Of a DNA stretch of 64,000 nucleotides, positions 52,401 to 55,805 are shown one piece after another. Source of the stretch: Lytechinus pictus (taxonomy: Eukaryota > Echinodermata > Echinoidea > Temnopleuroida > Toxopneustidae); NCBI RefSeq assembly GCF_037042905.1, contig NC_087251.1, positions 33,273,001 to 33,337,000 on the forward strand, in the 5' to 3' direction. The notes under the pieces were generated by a model. That model made no database searches and was not told where the DNA came from. It saw only the letters and a program-made list of their open reading frames with translations. The position numbers and the translations under genes were made by a program. Position 1 is the stretch's first letter. Every line of letters begins with the position of its first letter.

Positions 52401-55400
52401 GATGCTGACATTTGCCAAGCATGGTCTCCGTACTCCCAGCTGACTTGCTAGATCTATAGGTCTGTCTCTTTTCATATCCTAGCTTAATACTCCATGGAGG
52501 ATTGGGGTAAGATGTAAATATTGATGGAGAGGGAGACAGTTGGAGATAGAGATAGAGAAGTAGAAACAGGGAAAGGCGTTTTATAATGTCTCCTCCCCCA
52601 CCCCACCCCCATGTGCGATGTAAACGTATTATTCAGTAGATTTTTATTATAACATTGAGAATTGAGGGAAGAAGTAAATATTGATGGAGATGGAGGCAGT
52701 TTGAGATAGATAGAGAAGAATAAACAAAGAACTTTTTTTAATTTCCCCTATCCCACTCACCCCCCCCCCCCCTCTATCCAATCCACTCTGTTCTTAATAT
52801 AGACATATTATCCACAATATTTTTATTGTTTTATTGTCTGTGAGATTCAGATTTTTACAGTCTAGCAAAACTTGATAGGGACACATTTCTCAAGTTTTAT
52901 TGTCCATGAAGGGTCAGGGAAGATTTATATATTGATGGAGAGGAAGGCAGTTAGAGATAAGAGATAAAGAAGTAGAAATAGGAAAGTTTTTTTTATGTCA
53001 CCTCCCCACCCTACCCCACCCCATCCACAATGTAAACATGCTTTTCAAAAGATTTTGGTTTTATTATACATGGAGGGTCAGGGAAGATGTAAAAATTGGG
53101 AGAGAGAGAGAGAAAGTTAAAGATCGAGATTCAGAAGTAGAAATTTTATGAGTTTTTTTATGTCTCTTCCCCATCCTGCACCTGAACATATTTTTCAGTT
53201 GATTTGGGATTTACGGTGTATGTACATGAAGGATCAGGGACTATGTGACATTGATGAGAGAAACAGAGAAAGAGATAGAGAATTAGAAACAGTGAGAAGC
53301 CTGTTAAGCCTTGTTTTTCATTTGCAAGTTTTAAAAAAGGGGAGGGGTATTGCAAGATGTGTACCCCCCCCCCCTCTCAAATAAACAAGTTAAGAGGAAA
53401 TAGCAAGGTGTGCTGTTCATGTATCTTTGCCAACATTCACAGCCTTGGATGTTTTGCATATCTGTTGCAAAAAAACACTGATCAGTGACAATAAAGTATG
53501 TATGGGAATGAAGGTGTTTCATTTGAATGCGGCTGTGAATTTGATACAGGGAGCTTCATTCAACAGTTACATCCCTGTGACAGTATGAGTGTCAATGACA
53601 TGCAGAGCCTTGGATGCTAGTGGGAATTAGTATCCCATCATGCATTGTTGATTTAGCTGTCGTCTGTTGAACTCCACCATCAATGTTGTGAGAAAGGATA
53701 TGCACTTGGATTTTAACATTTTCCCTCTTCCTTTCTTTTTTCTCAGATTCTTCTGTGTATTCTCATGAATACTATTCTTTCTCTTTTTTTTCTCTCTTTC
53801 TTTTTATTACAACTTTTATTGAAAATGAAATTGAATTAAAATTGAAAAGTTATGAATATTCATAAAGTCTTCAGATATTTTATTAATGAGCAAATGAAGA
53901 CAAAATTTAAGCTAAGAGGATTCAAGGCTCATTCAGCCAACAATATACATGTAATTATATAAAATATTGTCTCCTTTGAAAATATACAAAATATAGATCT
54001 GCTTAAGAAATAGAAGAAGATGTGGAGCTAATAAGATCATAGATTTTGAGTCATAAAAAAGTTAGGAAAAAAATGCAGTGTTATAAATATTTCAACATTT
54101 TGATGTACTCTCCATTTGAATTAATGAAATTACTGCTCCCCATGTGCCCATTAACTACTGTCACTGCATAACTTGTGCGTAATAGGATGGAACAAAATTA
54201 TTTAATCATGTGAGAGAAAAAAATGGAGTTATGCTTTTATGAATGTGCCTTCGTTACCGAGGACAGGATGAAAATGGAGGGTGCTTTGTGCATTTAGGCA
54301 TCATATTATATGACCGGCCTTGTTATCGCTAAGTTAATCAGGTTGTTTATTCCTCTGTAACTAATGAAGGTAAATGAAATATGAGCCCTTGGAGAATATG
54401 AATGGTATTTGAGCATGTTAATTAATTCCTCAAATTATGGGAAATGCATTGGATGGGTCATGTATCATTAAGTATGGATTGTGGTGTGTGATCGTGTCTT
54501 GCAGTGTGCATTGCATTCCATCCTCTAATCGAGAAATGAAACATTTTGCATATCATATTTTGTGAATTTATTCTATAAGTTAACTGAACTTTGGTTTGGT
54601 TTGCAGATATGCAGGGGTTATTAAAGACCGAATGTACTTAATGTTGATGAATACTATTTGATTATGTATCAAATTAATATATACATGTATCTCAAAGACT
54701 TAAGGTTCAGTAAATGTCAGTTTTATTACATTGATGAAAAAAGATGGGTTTCAGTTATGTAGTCATTGTAAGTATGAATATATTGATGTTGACTCTTGAT
54801 TTTATTGTATTATTTTATTTTAACTTATTATTTGAACTATAATGCATCCTATGTGACCATCCTTATTTGATGGATGCACATTTCTTTGTCATCCTCTGAT
54901 TTTCTGAGGGGAAATTTAAATTGCGATGTATGCGATCAATGTCTGCAATCATTGGTAGATATGAAATAATTATTTCAATGAATGAGGTCTATTTATATTC
55001 CATTACATAGAGACAGTAAATTGCCAGTTCGTCTACTGCCAACTAGTCCACTCACCACATGGTCTACTTTCATGTAGTGTAATGCCATTCCGTCCATCAA
55101 CATTTGGTCTAACAACCATTTTGTCCAATCTTCTCTTCGTCTAAACACCATTTCATGTATGACCATTGTGTCTCATAACTAGTTGGTCTAATATCCATTT
55201 CATTTTCATTCATTTTGCACAATCAACACTTAGTCCAATTAGAACAAATGGTATATGGACTAATGGCTATTGGACCAACTGGTTATTAGACGAAATGGTG
55301 AGTGGACGAATTGGCAATTAGACCATGTGGATAGTGGACAAACTGATGGTAGACCAAATGATAGTAGACGAGTTGGCAATTGGACGAATTGGCATTAGAC

Positions 55401-55805
55401 AAATTTGAAAAAACCACATTGAGACAATCTATAATCATTTGTTTGCATTTTCTCTCTTTTTTCTCTCAATCTCTCGGATTCATCCCCTCTTTATCTCACT
55501 ATCTCTCACCCTTCCTATTCACACACTCACCCAAACACACTCCATTTCTGTCCATCTGCTTTCCTCATCACTCCCTTTCTTTCACCCCTTATCTTTCTCT
55601 TACCATCCCTCTATCTCCTCTCTCCTTCATATTCCAGGACTTTGTGCCGGACGTCCTGATGGAAGATGCCGAGGCCGGAGAAGGGTCGGGCATGGGTCAG
55701 ACGGGGGCCAGAGGTCACCAGGCGTACGGTACCATGGACCACGGCAGCGAGCACATCTCTTATCAACCCCAGGTCGACACAGAATCGTCAGAACAAGAGG
55801 AATAG
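283..55805 (+). CDS. TMEM63: TMEM63 (OSCA/CSC1-like mechanosensitive ion channel), multi-exon, 5' partial
   Basis: TMEM63 proteins are membrane cation channels opened by membrane tension or osmotic stress, related to plant OSCA and yeast CSC1/PHM7. I joined exons by GT-AG sites and phase: 283-474, 1149-1260, 2615-2688, 3197-3277, 4603-4714, 7441-7574, 8331-8450, 9268-9326, 20458-20552, 21444-21640, 21856-21915, 22696-22858, 23510-23615, 25099-25266, 30146-30312, then tail exons ending at 55805. Phase is continuous throughout. The order fits the family: a membrane segment ending in LPINFSG with FGRTT, a cytosolic PHM7-type domain (SGIP, EAYPDV, VEAIEYY-like [15 protein letters not shown]), then about eight membrane segments with [31 protein letters not shown] and LVDRYN. 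The N-terminus lies upstream of the window. Family assignment is very secure; paralogue (A, B or C) is not, since invertebrates usually have one. Confidence 0.95.
475..1148 (+). other. Intron 1
   Basis: AT-rich intron with a 15-C homopolymer at 819-833. No other feature seen. Confidence 0.7.
1149..1260 (+). CDS. TMEM63: TMEM63 exon 2 of window
   Basis: Acceptor tcttccag to 1148, donor gtaagt from 1261. It encodes [15 protein letters not shown] and a second membrane span ending [17 protein letters not shown], the usual L/W-H-T start of the next TMEM63 helix. It ends in phase 0. Confidence 0.92.
1295..2110. repeat. Diverged tandem repeat in intron 2
   Basis: The phrase GAAAGGAATTTCTCAAGTG occurs at about 1308 and again at about 1514 with matching flanks. 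Weaker copies start near 1683, 1850 and 1985, giving a unit of about 170-206 bp. A 'tctccactct/gtctccatc' phrase recurs in each unit. Confidence 0.6.
2351..2556 (+). mobile_element. tRNA-derived SINE in intron 2
   Basis: A box GTGGCTCAGTGGG at about 2365 and B box GGTTCAAGC at 2411 form an internal RNA polymerase III promoter. The body contains AAATGGGTACCTGGTAGGAA and ends with a GTAACCTGGCTAAAG phrase. It is related to the - strand copies at 7.8-8.0 and 47.9-48.1 kb. It is old and partly degraded. Confidence 0.7.
2615..2688 (+). CDS. TMEM63: TMEM63 exon 3 of window (start of cytosolic domain)
   Basis: Acceptor ttttcag to 2614, donor gtaagt at 2689. It encodes [20 protein letters not shown] and KQHFQ, the first beta strand and helix of the RRM-like cytosolic domain (TLxVSGIP motif). 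Confidence 0.92.
2689..4602 (+). other. Introns 3 and 4 around exon 4
   Basis: AT-rich introns (2689-3196 and 3278-4602). They hold a 13-C run at 3524-3536 next to a short G run at 3331. No mobile element with clear ends is recognised. Confidence 0.5.
3197..3277 (+). CDS. TMEM63: TMEM63 exon 4 of window
   Basis: Acceptor tctgacag to 3196, donor gtaatc at 3278. It encodes [20 protein letters not shown] followed by KRLDTQR. The EAYP and Y-I-A-R-L positions match the family's cytosolic domain. Confidence 0.92.
4603..4714 (+). CDS. TMEM63: TMEM63 exon 5 of window
   Basis: Acceptor tccttgcag to 4602, donor gtattt at 4715. It encodes a basic helix ([20 protein letters not shown]) then a Pro-Gly-Cys-rich loop ([14 protein letters not shown]), which matches the Cys-containing loop of animal TMEM63. 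Confidence 0.9.
5596..7321. mobile_element. Non-autonomous hAT-like DNA transposon (1726 bp) inside the MITE
   Basis: The ends TTAGCCTGAG and CTCAGGCTTA are imperfect inverted repeats. Further in, ATCGATTTTAAAATCGG-like sequence pairs with ATCGATTATTTTGAAAACCG. The flanks carry an exact 8-bp duplication CTTTCCAT (5588-5595 and 7322-7329), the length made by hAT transposases. No transposase frame is present, so it moved in trans. Internal palindromic GCGCATGCGC motifs recur near 6498 and 6961. Confidence 0.75.
6005..6043. repeat. 15-bp perfect palindrome with tRNA-like A box
   Basis: GTGCTCTACCAGCGG (6005-6019) and CCGCTGGTAGAGCAC (6029-6043) are exact inverted copies around a 9-base loop. 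The right arm reads like a tRNA D-arm (GCTGGTAGAGCAC). It lies inside the hAT-like element. Confidence 0.7.
7441..7574 (+). CDS. TMEM63: TMEM63 exon 6 of window
   Basis: Acceptor ttgtctgtag to 7440, donor gtaagt at 7575. It encodes [20 protein letters not shown], a charged helix, then [21 protein letters not shown] and LGMAFV are strong family signatures. Confidence 0.94.
7797..8040 (-). mobile_element. tRNA-derived SINE, - strand
   Basis: Read on the - strand, a B box (GGTTCAAATCC-like, here GATTTGAATCCCAGCC) is followed by CATGGC, a GAGTGCAGCAC-like body, and a 3' part with TTTAGCTCCAGCTG. The same family occurs at 47.95-48.09 kb. The family has an urchin-like sequence from memory, not from a search. 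Confidence 0.75.
8040..8320. repeat. GAAT/TGAA-rich simple sequence
   Basis: Degenerate (ATGAATGA)n-type sequence covers most of the 3' part of intron 6 up to exon 7. It may derive from the SINE tail next to it. Confidence 0.6.
8331..8450 (+). CDS. TMEM63: TMEM63 exon 7 of window
   Basis: Acceptor tgttattcag to 8330, donor gtgaga at 8451. It encodes [13 protein letters not shown] and [14 protein letters not shown], the APxPxDIxW motif that precedes the channel domain. Confidence 0.93.
8451..9267 (+). other. Intron 7
   Basis: AT-rich, with a 10-C run at 8517-8526 joined to a T run. No element recognised. Confidence 0.6.
9268..9326 (+). CDS. TMEM63: TMEM63 exon 8 of window
   Basis: Acceptor ttttacag to 9267, donor gtaagt at 9327. 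It encodes [20 protein letters not shown], the WE-L start and first half of a membrane helix. The second half is in exon 9, so the Gypsy element sits in an intron that splits one transmembrane helix. Confidence 0.93.
9629..9799 (-). repeat. 3' LTR of the Gypsy element (171 bp)
   Basis: In element orientation it begins TGTGATGTATG and ends CATAACA, the usual TG...CA ends. It appears identical base for base to the copy at 19593-19763. Confidence 0.95.
9800..9812 (-). promoter_or_regulatory. Polypurine tract
   Basis: AAAAGGGGAGGAA on the - strand lies directly before the 3' LTR, where plus-strand DNA synthesis is primed. Confidence 0.85.
9813..10674 (-). other. Noncoding 3' region of the Gypsy element
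   Basis: About 860 bp of AT-rich sequence between the integrase stop and the polypurine tract. I see no env-like membrane protein; the small + strand frames are AT-rich noise. Confidence 0.6.
10675..11634 (-). pseudogene. Gypsy integrase, C-terminal part after an in-frame stop
   Basis: An in-frame TAG at 11632-11634 replaces the residue after DAYTK. The same frame then continues to 10675. It holds the second catalytic Asp (SDNGTQF), the Glu of the D,D35E triad ([10 protein letters not shown]) and a GPY/F-like module ([20 protein letters not shown], then [10 protein letters not shown]). The tail is hydrophilic, Ser/Gln/Thr-rich, with no chromodomain. The function would be insertion of element cDNA; the stop breaks it. 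Confidence 0.9.
11632..12294 (-). pseudogene. Gypsy RNase H end and integrase N-terminal half
   Basis: Starts with the end of RNase H ([14 protein letters not shown], then NADALSRLP with its catalytic Asp), followed by the integrase zinc-binding HHCC region ([10 protein letters not shown] ... CTTC) and the first catalytic Asp (HIDYA). The segment after HIDYA looks a few residues short of the usual core. It ends at a premature TAG. Its frame differs from the upstream RNase H frame near 12290, consistent with a small deletion there. Confidence 0.9.
12269..12647 (-). pseudogene. Gypsy RNase H domain, N-terminal part
   Basis: Encodes [16 protein letters not shown] with the first catalytic Asp, then [20 protein letters not shown] with the Glu, then [10 protein letters not shown] with the next Asp. 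The frame is lost after MASARL near 12300. It is cut off from reverse transcriptase by the DNA transposon at 12651-15671, and lies in the same frame as reverse transcriptase once that insertion is discounted. Confidence 0.9.
12651..13145. repeat. Left arm of the foldback transposon
   Basis: About 0.5 kb. After the terminal 14 bp and a short diverged stretch, it matches the right arm closely from 12682 (CCTAGAAATGTTCTTTCCGA). It includes a small hairpin (TTGCCCAAA / TTTGGGCAA) and three AAGATGGCCGCC-type modules near 12797, 12949 and 13102. Confidence 0.8.
13146..15009. other. Core of the foldback transposon, unidentified
   Basis: About 1.9 kb of higher-GC sequence unlike the arms. The longest frames are 108 codons on - (13628-13954) and 100 codons on + (14415-14717). 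Neither shows a transposase motif that I recognise. It may be decayed transposase, captured host DNA or other insertions. Confidence 0.5.
15010..15671. repeat. Right arm of the foldback transposon
   Basis: Longer than the left arm. It carries four ATGGC(C/G)GC modules near 15055, 15195, 15350 and 15500, each followed by a similar 100-150 bp segment (for example the TTCAAAAGTTA and ACCTTATATTGCA phrases). The copy near 15195 reads CAAGATGGCGGCAAGATG when reversed. Confidence 0.8.
15671..16792 (-). pseudogene. Gypsy reverse transcriptase
   Basis: The domain motifs are in order: [17 protein letters not shown], then [14 protein letters not shown] with the first catalytic Asp, [16 protein letters not shown], and the YLDD box with the catalytic Asp pair, followed by [10 protein letters not shown] and YYRKFIPN. 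The polymerase copies element RNA into DNA. The first in-frame Met at 16792 lies inside the shifted protease end, so it is not a true start. The 3' end is interrupted by the foldback transposon after ERAFQ. Confidence 0.95.
16665..17372 (-). pseudogene. Gypsy nucleocapsid zinc knuckles and aspartic protease
   Basis: Two CCHC knuckles ([14 protein letters not shown] and [14 protein letters not shown]) bind RNA. After a basic linker comes the retropepsin active site IDTGSPW and the family end motif LLGRDW. Its frame differs from gag upstream (change near 17270-17300) and from reverse transcriptase downstream (change near 16750). The change direction is the same each time: one extra or two missing bases. 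The first could be programmed, but the second falls in a domain boundary where fusion is normal. Confidence 0.9.
17260..17961 (-). pseudogene. Gypsy gag (capsid region)
   Basis: Starts with ATG at 17961 and runs 233 codons to a TGA after MWFR. Features of retrotransposon gag: [44 protein letters not shown] and [10 protein letters not shown]. The C-terminus leaves frame just before the zinc knuckles. Gag would form the particle that packages element RNA. The mag/SURL-type gag is inferred from general likeness. Confidence 0.9.
17962..19575 (-). other. Long noncoding leader of the Gypsy element
   Basis: About 1.6 kb between primer site and gag ATG, unusually long. From about 18270 to 18660 it is packed with degenerate, self-complementary AGACCTGGTCCTA-like phrases. 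A 93-codon Ser/Pro/Gln-rich frame (18919-19200, - strand) is open, but I see no homology. Confidence 0.7.
19576..19589 (-). promoter_or_regulatory. tRNA primer binding site (tRNA-Ser type)
   Basis: TGGCGACGAGGATG on the - strand starts three bases inside the 5' LTR edge. Its complement CATCCTCGTCGCCA matches the 3' end of animal tRNA-Ser(GCT) including CCA, as recalled. Confidence 0.8.
19593..19763 (-). repeat. 5' LTR of the Gypsy element (171 bp)
   Basis: Appears identical to 9629-9799. It should contain the element's promoter. The palindromic GCGCATGCG and the ATTATCTCATTATTATG phrase (- strand) are visible, but no clear TATA box. Confidence 0.95.
19769..20457 (+). other. 3' remainder of intron 8
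   Basis: AT-rich intron between the Gypsy target duplication and exon 9. No element recognised. Confidence 0.6.
20458..20552 (+). CDS. TMEM63: TMEM63 exon 9 of window
   Basis: Acceptor ctattcag to 20457, donor gtagat at 20553. It encodes [20 protein letters not shown], then [18 protein letters not shown] is an invariant-looking TMEM63 motif. Its first codon is completed by the last base of exon 8, across about 11.1 kb of intron. Confidence 0.93.
20903..20975. repeat. Two-copy tandem duplication, 40-bp unit
   Basis: AATAATCATGTTTTCAGAGA plus ten further bases occurs twice, 40 bases apart, nearly unchanged. Likely a recent local duplication in intron 9. Confidence 0.8.
21070..21250. repeat. 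Long imperfect hairpin (about 85-bp arms)
   Basis: The arm from TATAAACCAAATGATGCATG to CCATTGCAC pairs with the complement of the segment ending GCATGCATCATTTGTATA. Matching blocks are AAATGATGCATG, CATTA(T/A)GCGA, CTATCC, GTTGAGGCT and CCATTGCAC, around a loop of roughly 20 bases. It could be a MITE or a small-RNA precursor. It lies in intron 9. Confidence 0.75.
21444..21640 (+). CDS. TMEM63: TMEM63 exon 10 of window
   Basis: Acceptor tgacaacag to 21443, donor gtaatg at 21641. This 197-bp exon encodes two membrane helices: [20 protein letters not shown] followed by the HWTR turn, then [17 protein letters not shown]. Confidence 0.94.
21856..21915 (+). CDS. TMEM63: TMEM63 exon 11 of window
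   Basis: Acceptor tgtctcag to 21855, donor gtaagt at 21916. A short exon encoding [20 protein letters not shown], the amphipathic loop before the FLPxNGAFF helix. Confidence 0.88.
21993..22049. repeat. 57-bp palindromic mini-MITE
   Basis: AGGCCCGTATTCTGA and TAAAGAATATGGGCCT are inverted copies, and between them CAGGTTTAAA pairs with TTAAACC(C)TG. Almost the whole unit folds on itself. In intron 11. Confidence 0.7.
22696..22858 (+). CDS. TMEM63: TMEM63 exon 12 of window
   Basis: Acceptor cacaaccccttag-like (ends 22695), donor gtgagt at 22859. It encodes [20 protein letters not shown] plus the rest of a helix, then [14 protein letters not shown]. The FLPxNGAFF motif starts a pore-lining helix in this family. 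Confidence 0.93.
23140..23335. mobile_element. MITE-like repeat with GGGTTAGGG core
   Basis: The ends TTTGCTCCTGCGACA and TGTCGCCAGAGCAAT are inverted copies. The interior has degenerate AGGGTTAGGGT phrases that look telomere-like by chance. A related degenerate sequence lies near 30370-30560 in the other strand sense. Confidence 0.55.
23510..23615 (+). CDS. TMEM63: TMEM63 exon 13 of window
   Basis: Acceptor tctttgcag to 23509, donor gtaagt at 23616. It encodes [20 protein letters not shown] and [11 protein letters not shown], matching the F-x-F/Y-G-x-x-YAW and YSITCPxI signatures. Confidence 0.94.
24216..24517. mobile_element. MITE, 20-bp terminal inverted repeats
   Basis: GGGGTCCTAAAGCTACGCAC at the left is the exact complement of GTGCGTAGCTTTAGGACCCC at the right. 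302 bp, no coding capacity, no clear target duplication. In intron 13. Confidence 0.85.
24880..24960 (-). mobile_element. SINE remnant
   Basis: The - strand has a B-box-like GGTTCAAATCCCAGTC next to CCAGGTTCC. Only the tRNA-like portion is visible, so this is a tentative call. Confidence 0.35.
25099..25266 (+). CDS. TMEM63: TMEM63 exon 14 of window
   Basis: Acceptor cattgcag to 25098, donor gtaagt at 25267. It encodes [20 protein letters not shown], a polar loop with IHQ repeats, then a helix ([20 protein letters not shown]). KHLVDRYN is a core family motif. Confidence 0.94.
25370..25600. repeat. (GAT)n / (GGT)n microsatellite
   Basis: Long ATG/GAT trinucleotide array with GGTGGTGGC interruptions just after exon 14. 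Confidence 0.95.
26269..26299. repeat. Small ATGGC hairpin
   Basis: GCAGCCATTTT (26270-26280) and AAAATGGCTGC (26288-26298) are exact inverted copies around 7 bases. Confidence 0.6.
27665..27683 (+). repeat. 19-C homopolymer
   Basis: The longest of twelve C runs of at least 10 bases on the + strand of this window. Confidence 0.95.
28388..28807. mobile_element. Harbinger-like MITE (420 bp) with TTA duplication
   Basis: The ends AGGCCACCGCACACCTTACG and its complement extend about 50 bp as inverted repeats (GACTGGCTTGCGACTG inside). The flanks carry TTA (28385-28387 and 28808-28810), the usual PIF/Harbinger target. An internal partial copy of the end (CGCAAGGTGTGCGGTGTCG) lies near 28700. The 123-codon open frame across it is just the GC-rich repeat. 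Confidence 0.85.
29326..29531. mobile_element. MITE with GGGGGTGTTTCACAA ends
   Basis: Left GGGGGTGTTTCACAA and right TTGTGAAACACCCTCC are inverted copies; the interior repeats GACTTAAAGTCA. Same family as 62231-62487. Confidence 0.75.
29583..29752. mobile_element. Possible MITE with CCCTTTCACACGG end
   Basis: CCCTTTCACACGGTAA faces a degraded CATATGAAAAGG, with internal AATGATGATTC inverted copies. Weak ends. Confidence 0.4.
30146..30312 (+). CDS. TMEM63: TMEM63 exon 15 of window (last membrane helix)
   Basis: Acceptor ttacttacag to 30145, donor gtaaga at 30313. It encodes the last hydrophobic helix ([20 protein letters not shown]), then an acidic cytosolic tail ([19 protein letters not shown]). 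It ends in phase 0, so the following tail exons can be alternated without frame change. Confidence 0.92.
30967..31108. mobile_element. Short MITE with ACTTTTGCC(G/A)TAAAAA arms
   Basis: ATATAACTTTTGCCGTAAAA and the complement of TTTTTATGGCAAAAGTTTTA pair, together with AAACTCTG(G/A)CA, around an AT-rich centre. Confidence 0.65.
32130..32186 (+). CDS. TMEM63: TMEM63 tail exon 16 (57 nt)
   Basis: Acceptor tttgggaacag to 32129 and a good donor gtagga at 32187 enclose 19 open codons in phase 0 ([19 protein letters not shown]). The acidic Asp-rich composition fits the C-terminal tail. The polypyrimidine tract is weak, so it could be alternatively included. Confidence 0.65.
33499..33618 (+). CDS. 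TMEM63: Candidate alternative terminal exon of TMEM63
   Basis: Acceptor tattattatag ends at 33498. The phase-0 reading after exon 16 stays open for 39 codons (start [15 protein letters not shown]) and stops with TAG at 33616-33618. A donor-like gtagtt at 33562 offers an internal-exon alternative. There is no recognised homology; support is the acceptor plus frame only. Confidence 0.3.
   Translation, partial: ERSKMLCKHSIKESDRDMQRKVVANDLCTEGPSQQFYLC
34455..34620. repeat. TTTA-rich simple sequence
   Basis: Degenerate (TTTA)n that gives a spurious hydrophobic open frame. Confidence 0.85.
36147..37077. mobile_element. DNA element with GTCTCACCTGCAT ends and internal tandem array
   Basis: GTCTCACCTGCAT at the left and ATGCAGGTGAGAC at the right are exact inverted copies. 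Between them are a GC-rich GACGGCGGCG stretch and about four to five copies of a 162-192 bp unit. Each unit carries ACTGAACATCCTG, GTCACATGA and AGGTCAAAGGTCA (36356, 36548, 36711, 36873). The last phrase is an exact DR1 nuclear receptor element. No transposase. The class is unclear (MITE-like or Helitron-like cargo). Confidence 0.75.
38225..38263 (+). CDS. TMEM63: Candidate TMEM63 micro-exon with GC-AG intron
   Basis: Acceptor ttcactcatgcag ends at 38224. The 39-nt phase-0 stretch [13 protein letters not shown] is followed by CAG|gcaagt, the textbook minor GC donor. The acidic Ser/Pro-rich composition resembles the DEPPSS-type stretch that I recall in vertebrate TMEM63B/C tails. The GC donor makes it easy for gene finders to miss. 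Confidence 0.5.
38264..39983 (+). other. Intron between candidate micro-exons
   Basis: AT-rich with a 15-C run at 39260-39274 and an AAAG-rich stretch near 39525. No gene seen. Confidence 0.5.
39986..40142. repeat. Hairpin MITE with 34-bp perfect stem
   Basis: 40004-40037 is the exact complement of 40067-40100 (34 of 34), with a 29-base loop. Further out, CCAGATAA and TTATCTGG form matching termini, giving a unit of about 155 bp. It could be transcribed as a double-stranded small-RNA precursor. Confidence 0.85.
40143..42479 (+). other. Intron, no gene
   Basis: AT-rich, with a (GA)n stretch at 41521-41580 and a 13-G run at 41638-41650. A more GC-rich piece at 41740-42120 has no recognisable coding signal. 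Confidence 0.5.
42480..43480. repeat. 85-bp satellite array with half-units
   Basis: TGTTAGTCATTGGTAATA starts at 42608, 42693, 42778 and (altered) 42863, exactly 85 bases apart. Each unit has two related halves, TTTCACATCTACCC and TTTCAAATCTACCC, of about 42-48 bp. Degenerate copies continue on both sides. A longer segment with CAGGATGCTTTTCCAGTAGC recurs at about 43040 and 43370, suggesting a higher-order duplication of about 330 bp. Confidence 0.9.
44022..44048 (+). CDS. TMEM63: Candidate TMEM63 27-nt micro-exon or alternative terminus
   Basis: Acceptor gattcctatag ends at 44021. Phase-0 reading gives GFDRDYPVP, then a donor-like gtaggc at 44049. If not spliced there, it runs VGNG and stops at TGA 44061-44063. 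As a micro-exon it would join the terminal exon in phase 0; as a terminal exon it would give a shorter tail. RNA is needed to decide. Confidence 0.4.
44064..46380 (+). other. Intron, no gene
   Basis: AT-rich intron with an 11-C run at 45932-45942 and a (CT)n stretch at 45960-46000. No further exon with good splice sites and phase was found by eye. Confidence 0.5.
46380..46680. repeat. Degenerate CTTGAGGATGTCCTTGA repeat
   Basis: Variants of TTGAGAATGACCTTAAAGAC and CTTGAGGATGTCCTTGAAAA recur four or more times in both orientations, ending in a GGTGGTCCTTGACC / GAGACCACCCT foldback. An 11-C run lies inside. Confidence 0.5.
47110..47385 (+). repeat. Pyrimidine-rich tract
   Basis: About 270 bp of CT-rich sequence (CCTTCCTTCT type) gives false hydrophobic frames. 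No acceptor followed by an open phase-0 exon is obvious. Confidence 0.7.
47945..48090 (-). mobile_element. tRNA-derived SINE, - strand
   Basis: Same family as 7797-8040: B box as GGTTCAAATCCCAGCCATGG on the - strand and a GAGTGCAGCAAAATGTG body on +. The 3' end is truncated. Confidence 0.75.
49540..49595 (+). repeat. Source-type copy of 56-bp inverted duplicate
   Basis: Exact reverse complement of 52837-52892 (56 of 56). Its context here is unique-looking intron just before the LINE tail. Confidence 0.85.
49714..49824 (+). pseudogene. C-terminal remnant of a LINE reverse transcriptase frame
   Basis: 36 open codons plus TGA read [20 protein letters not shown] then THLFNKHI. The pattern (LP-L...[12 protein letters not shown]) is the usual end of CR1/L2-type non-LTR retrotransposon proteins. 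The rest of the element is absent, as expected of 5'-truncated LINE copies. Confidence 0.65.
49825..52479 (+). other. Intron, no gene
   Basis: AT-rich with a 13-C run at 50327-50339 and an AAGTAAGTAAT-like simple stretch near 50345-50500. No exon or mobile element with clear ends. Confidence 0.5.
52480..53310. repeat. Minisatellite, unit about 160-180 bp, four to five copies
   Basis: Each unit has GAGGGTCAGGGAAGATGTAA, ATTGATGGAGA, a GAGATAGAGAAGTAGAAA purine tract, then TTTTATGTC(T/A)CCTCCCC and a C-rich stretch, and ends in TTTTATTAT. The third unit is interrupted by the 55-bp insert. Confidence 0.8.
52837..52892 (-). repeat. Inverted 56-bp copy inserted in the minisatellite
   Basis: Flanked by an 11-bp direct repeat GTTTTATTGTC (52828-52838 and 52894-52904). 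The minisatellite sequence resumes directly after it. Confidence 0.8.
53311..55010 (+). other. Intron, no gene
   Basis: AT-rich, 11-C run at 53364-53374. No recognised element. Confidence 0.5.
55012..55405. repeat. Foldback array of GTCTA/GTCCA units
   Basis: Left half repeats phrases such as GCCAGTTCGTCTACTGCC and CACATGGTCTA every 20-21 bases; right half carries the complements (TAGACGAGTTGGCAATT, TAGACCATGTGG). Arms of about 170 bp are imperfect inverted copies. Related sequence occurs at 62.9-63.2 kb and weakly at 23.85-23.95 kb. Confidence 0.75.
55440..55637 (+). promoter_or_regulatory. Long polypyrimidine tract and acceptor of the terminal exon
   Basis: Nearly 190 bp of CT-rich sequence leads to catattccag at 55637. 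It probably helps select the acceptor after a very long intron. Confidence 0.6.
55638..55805 (+). CDS. TMEM63: TMEM63 terminal coding exon
   Basis: Acceptor catattccag to 55637 is preceded by about 190 bp of strong pyrimidine tract. Phase-0 reading [18 protein letters not shown] continues to TESSEQEE and a TAG stop at 55803-55805 (55 codons). GC content is clearly higher than in the flanking introns. The acidic, low-hydrophobicity sequence fits the TMEM63 C-terminal tail. Its link to exon 15 across 25 kb is inferred from phase and composition. Confidence 0.75.
   Translation, partial: DFVPDVLMEDAEAGEGSGMGQTGARGHQAYGTMDHGSEHISYQPQVDTESSEQEE

Noticed and set aside
49540..52892. A 3.35-kb transposon with 56-bp terminal inverted repeats
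   Set aside because: The minisatellite continues on both sides of the right copy, so that copy cannot be the edge of a larger element.
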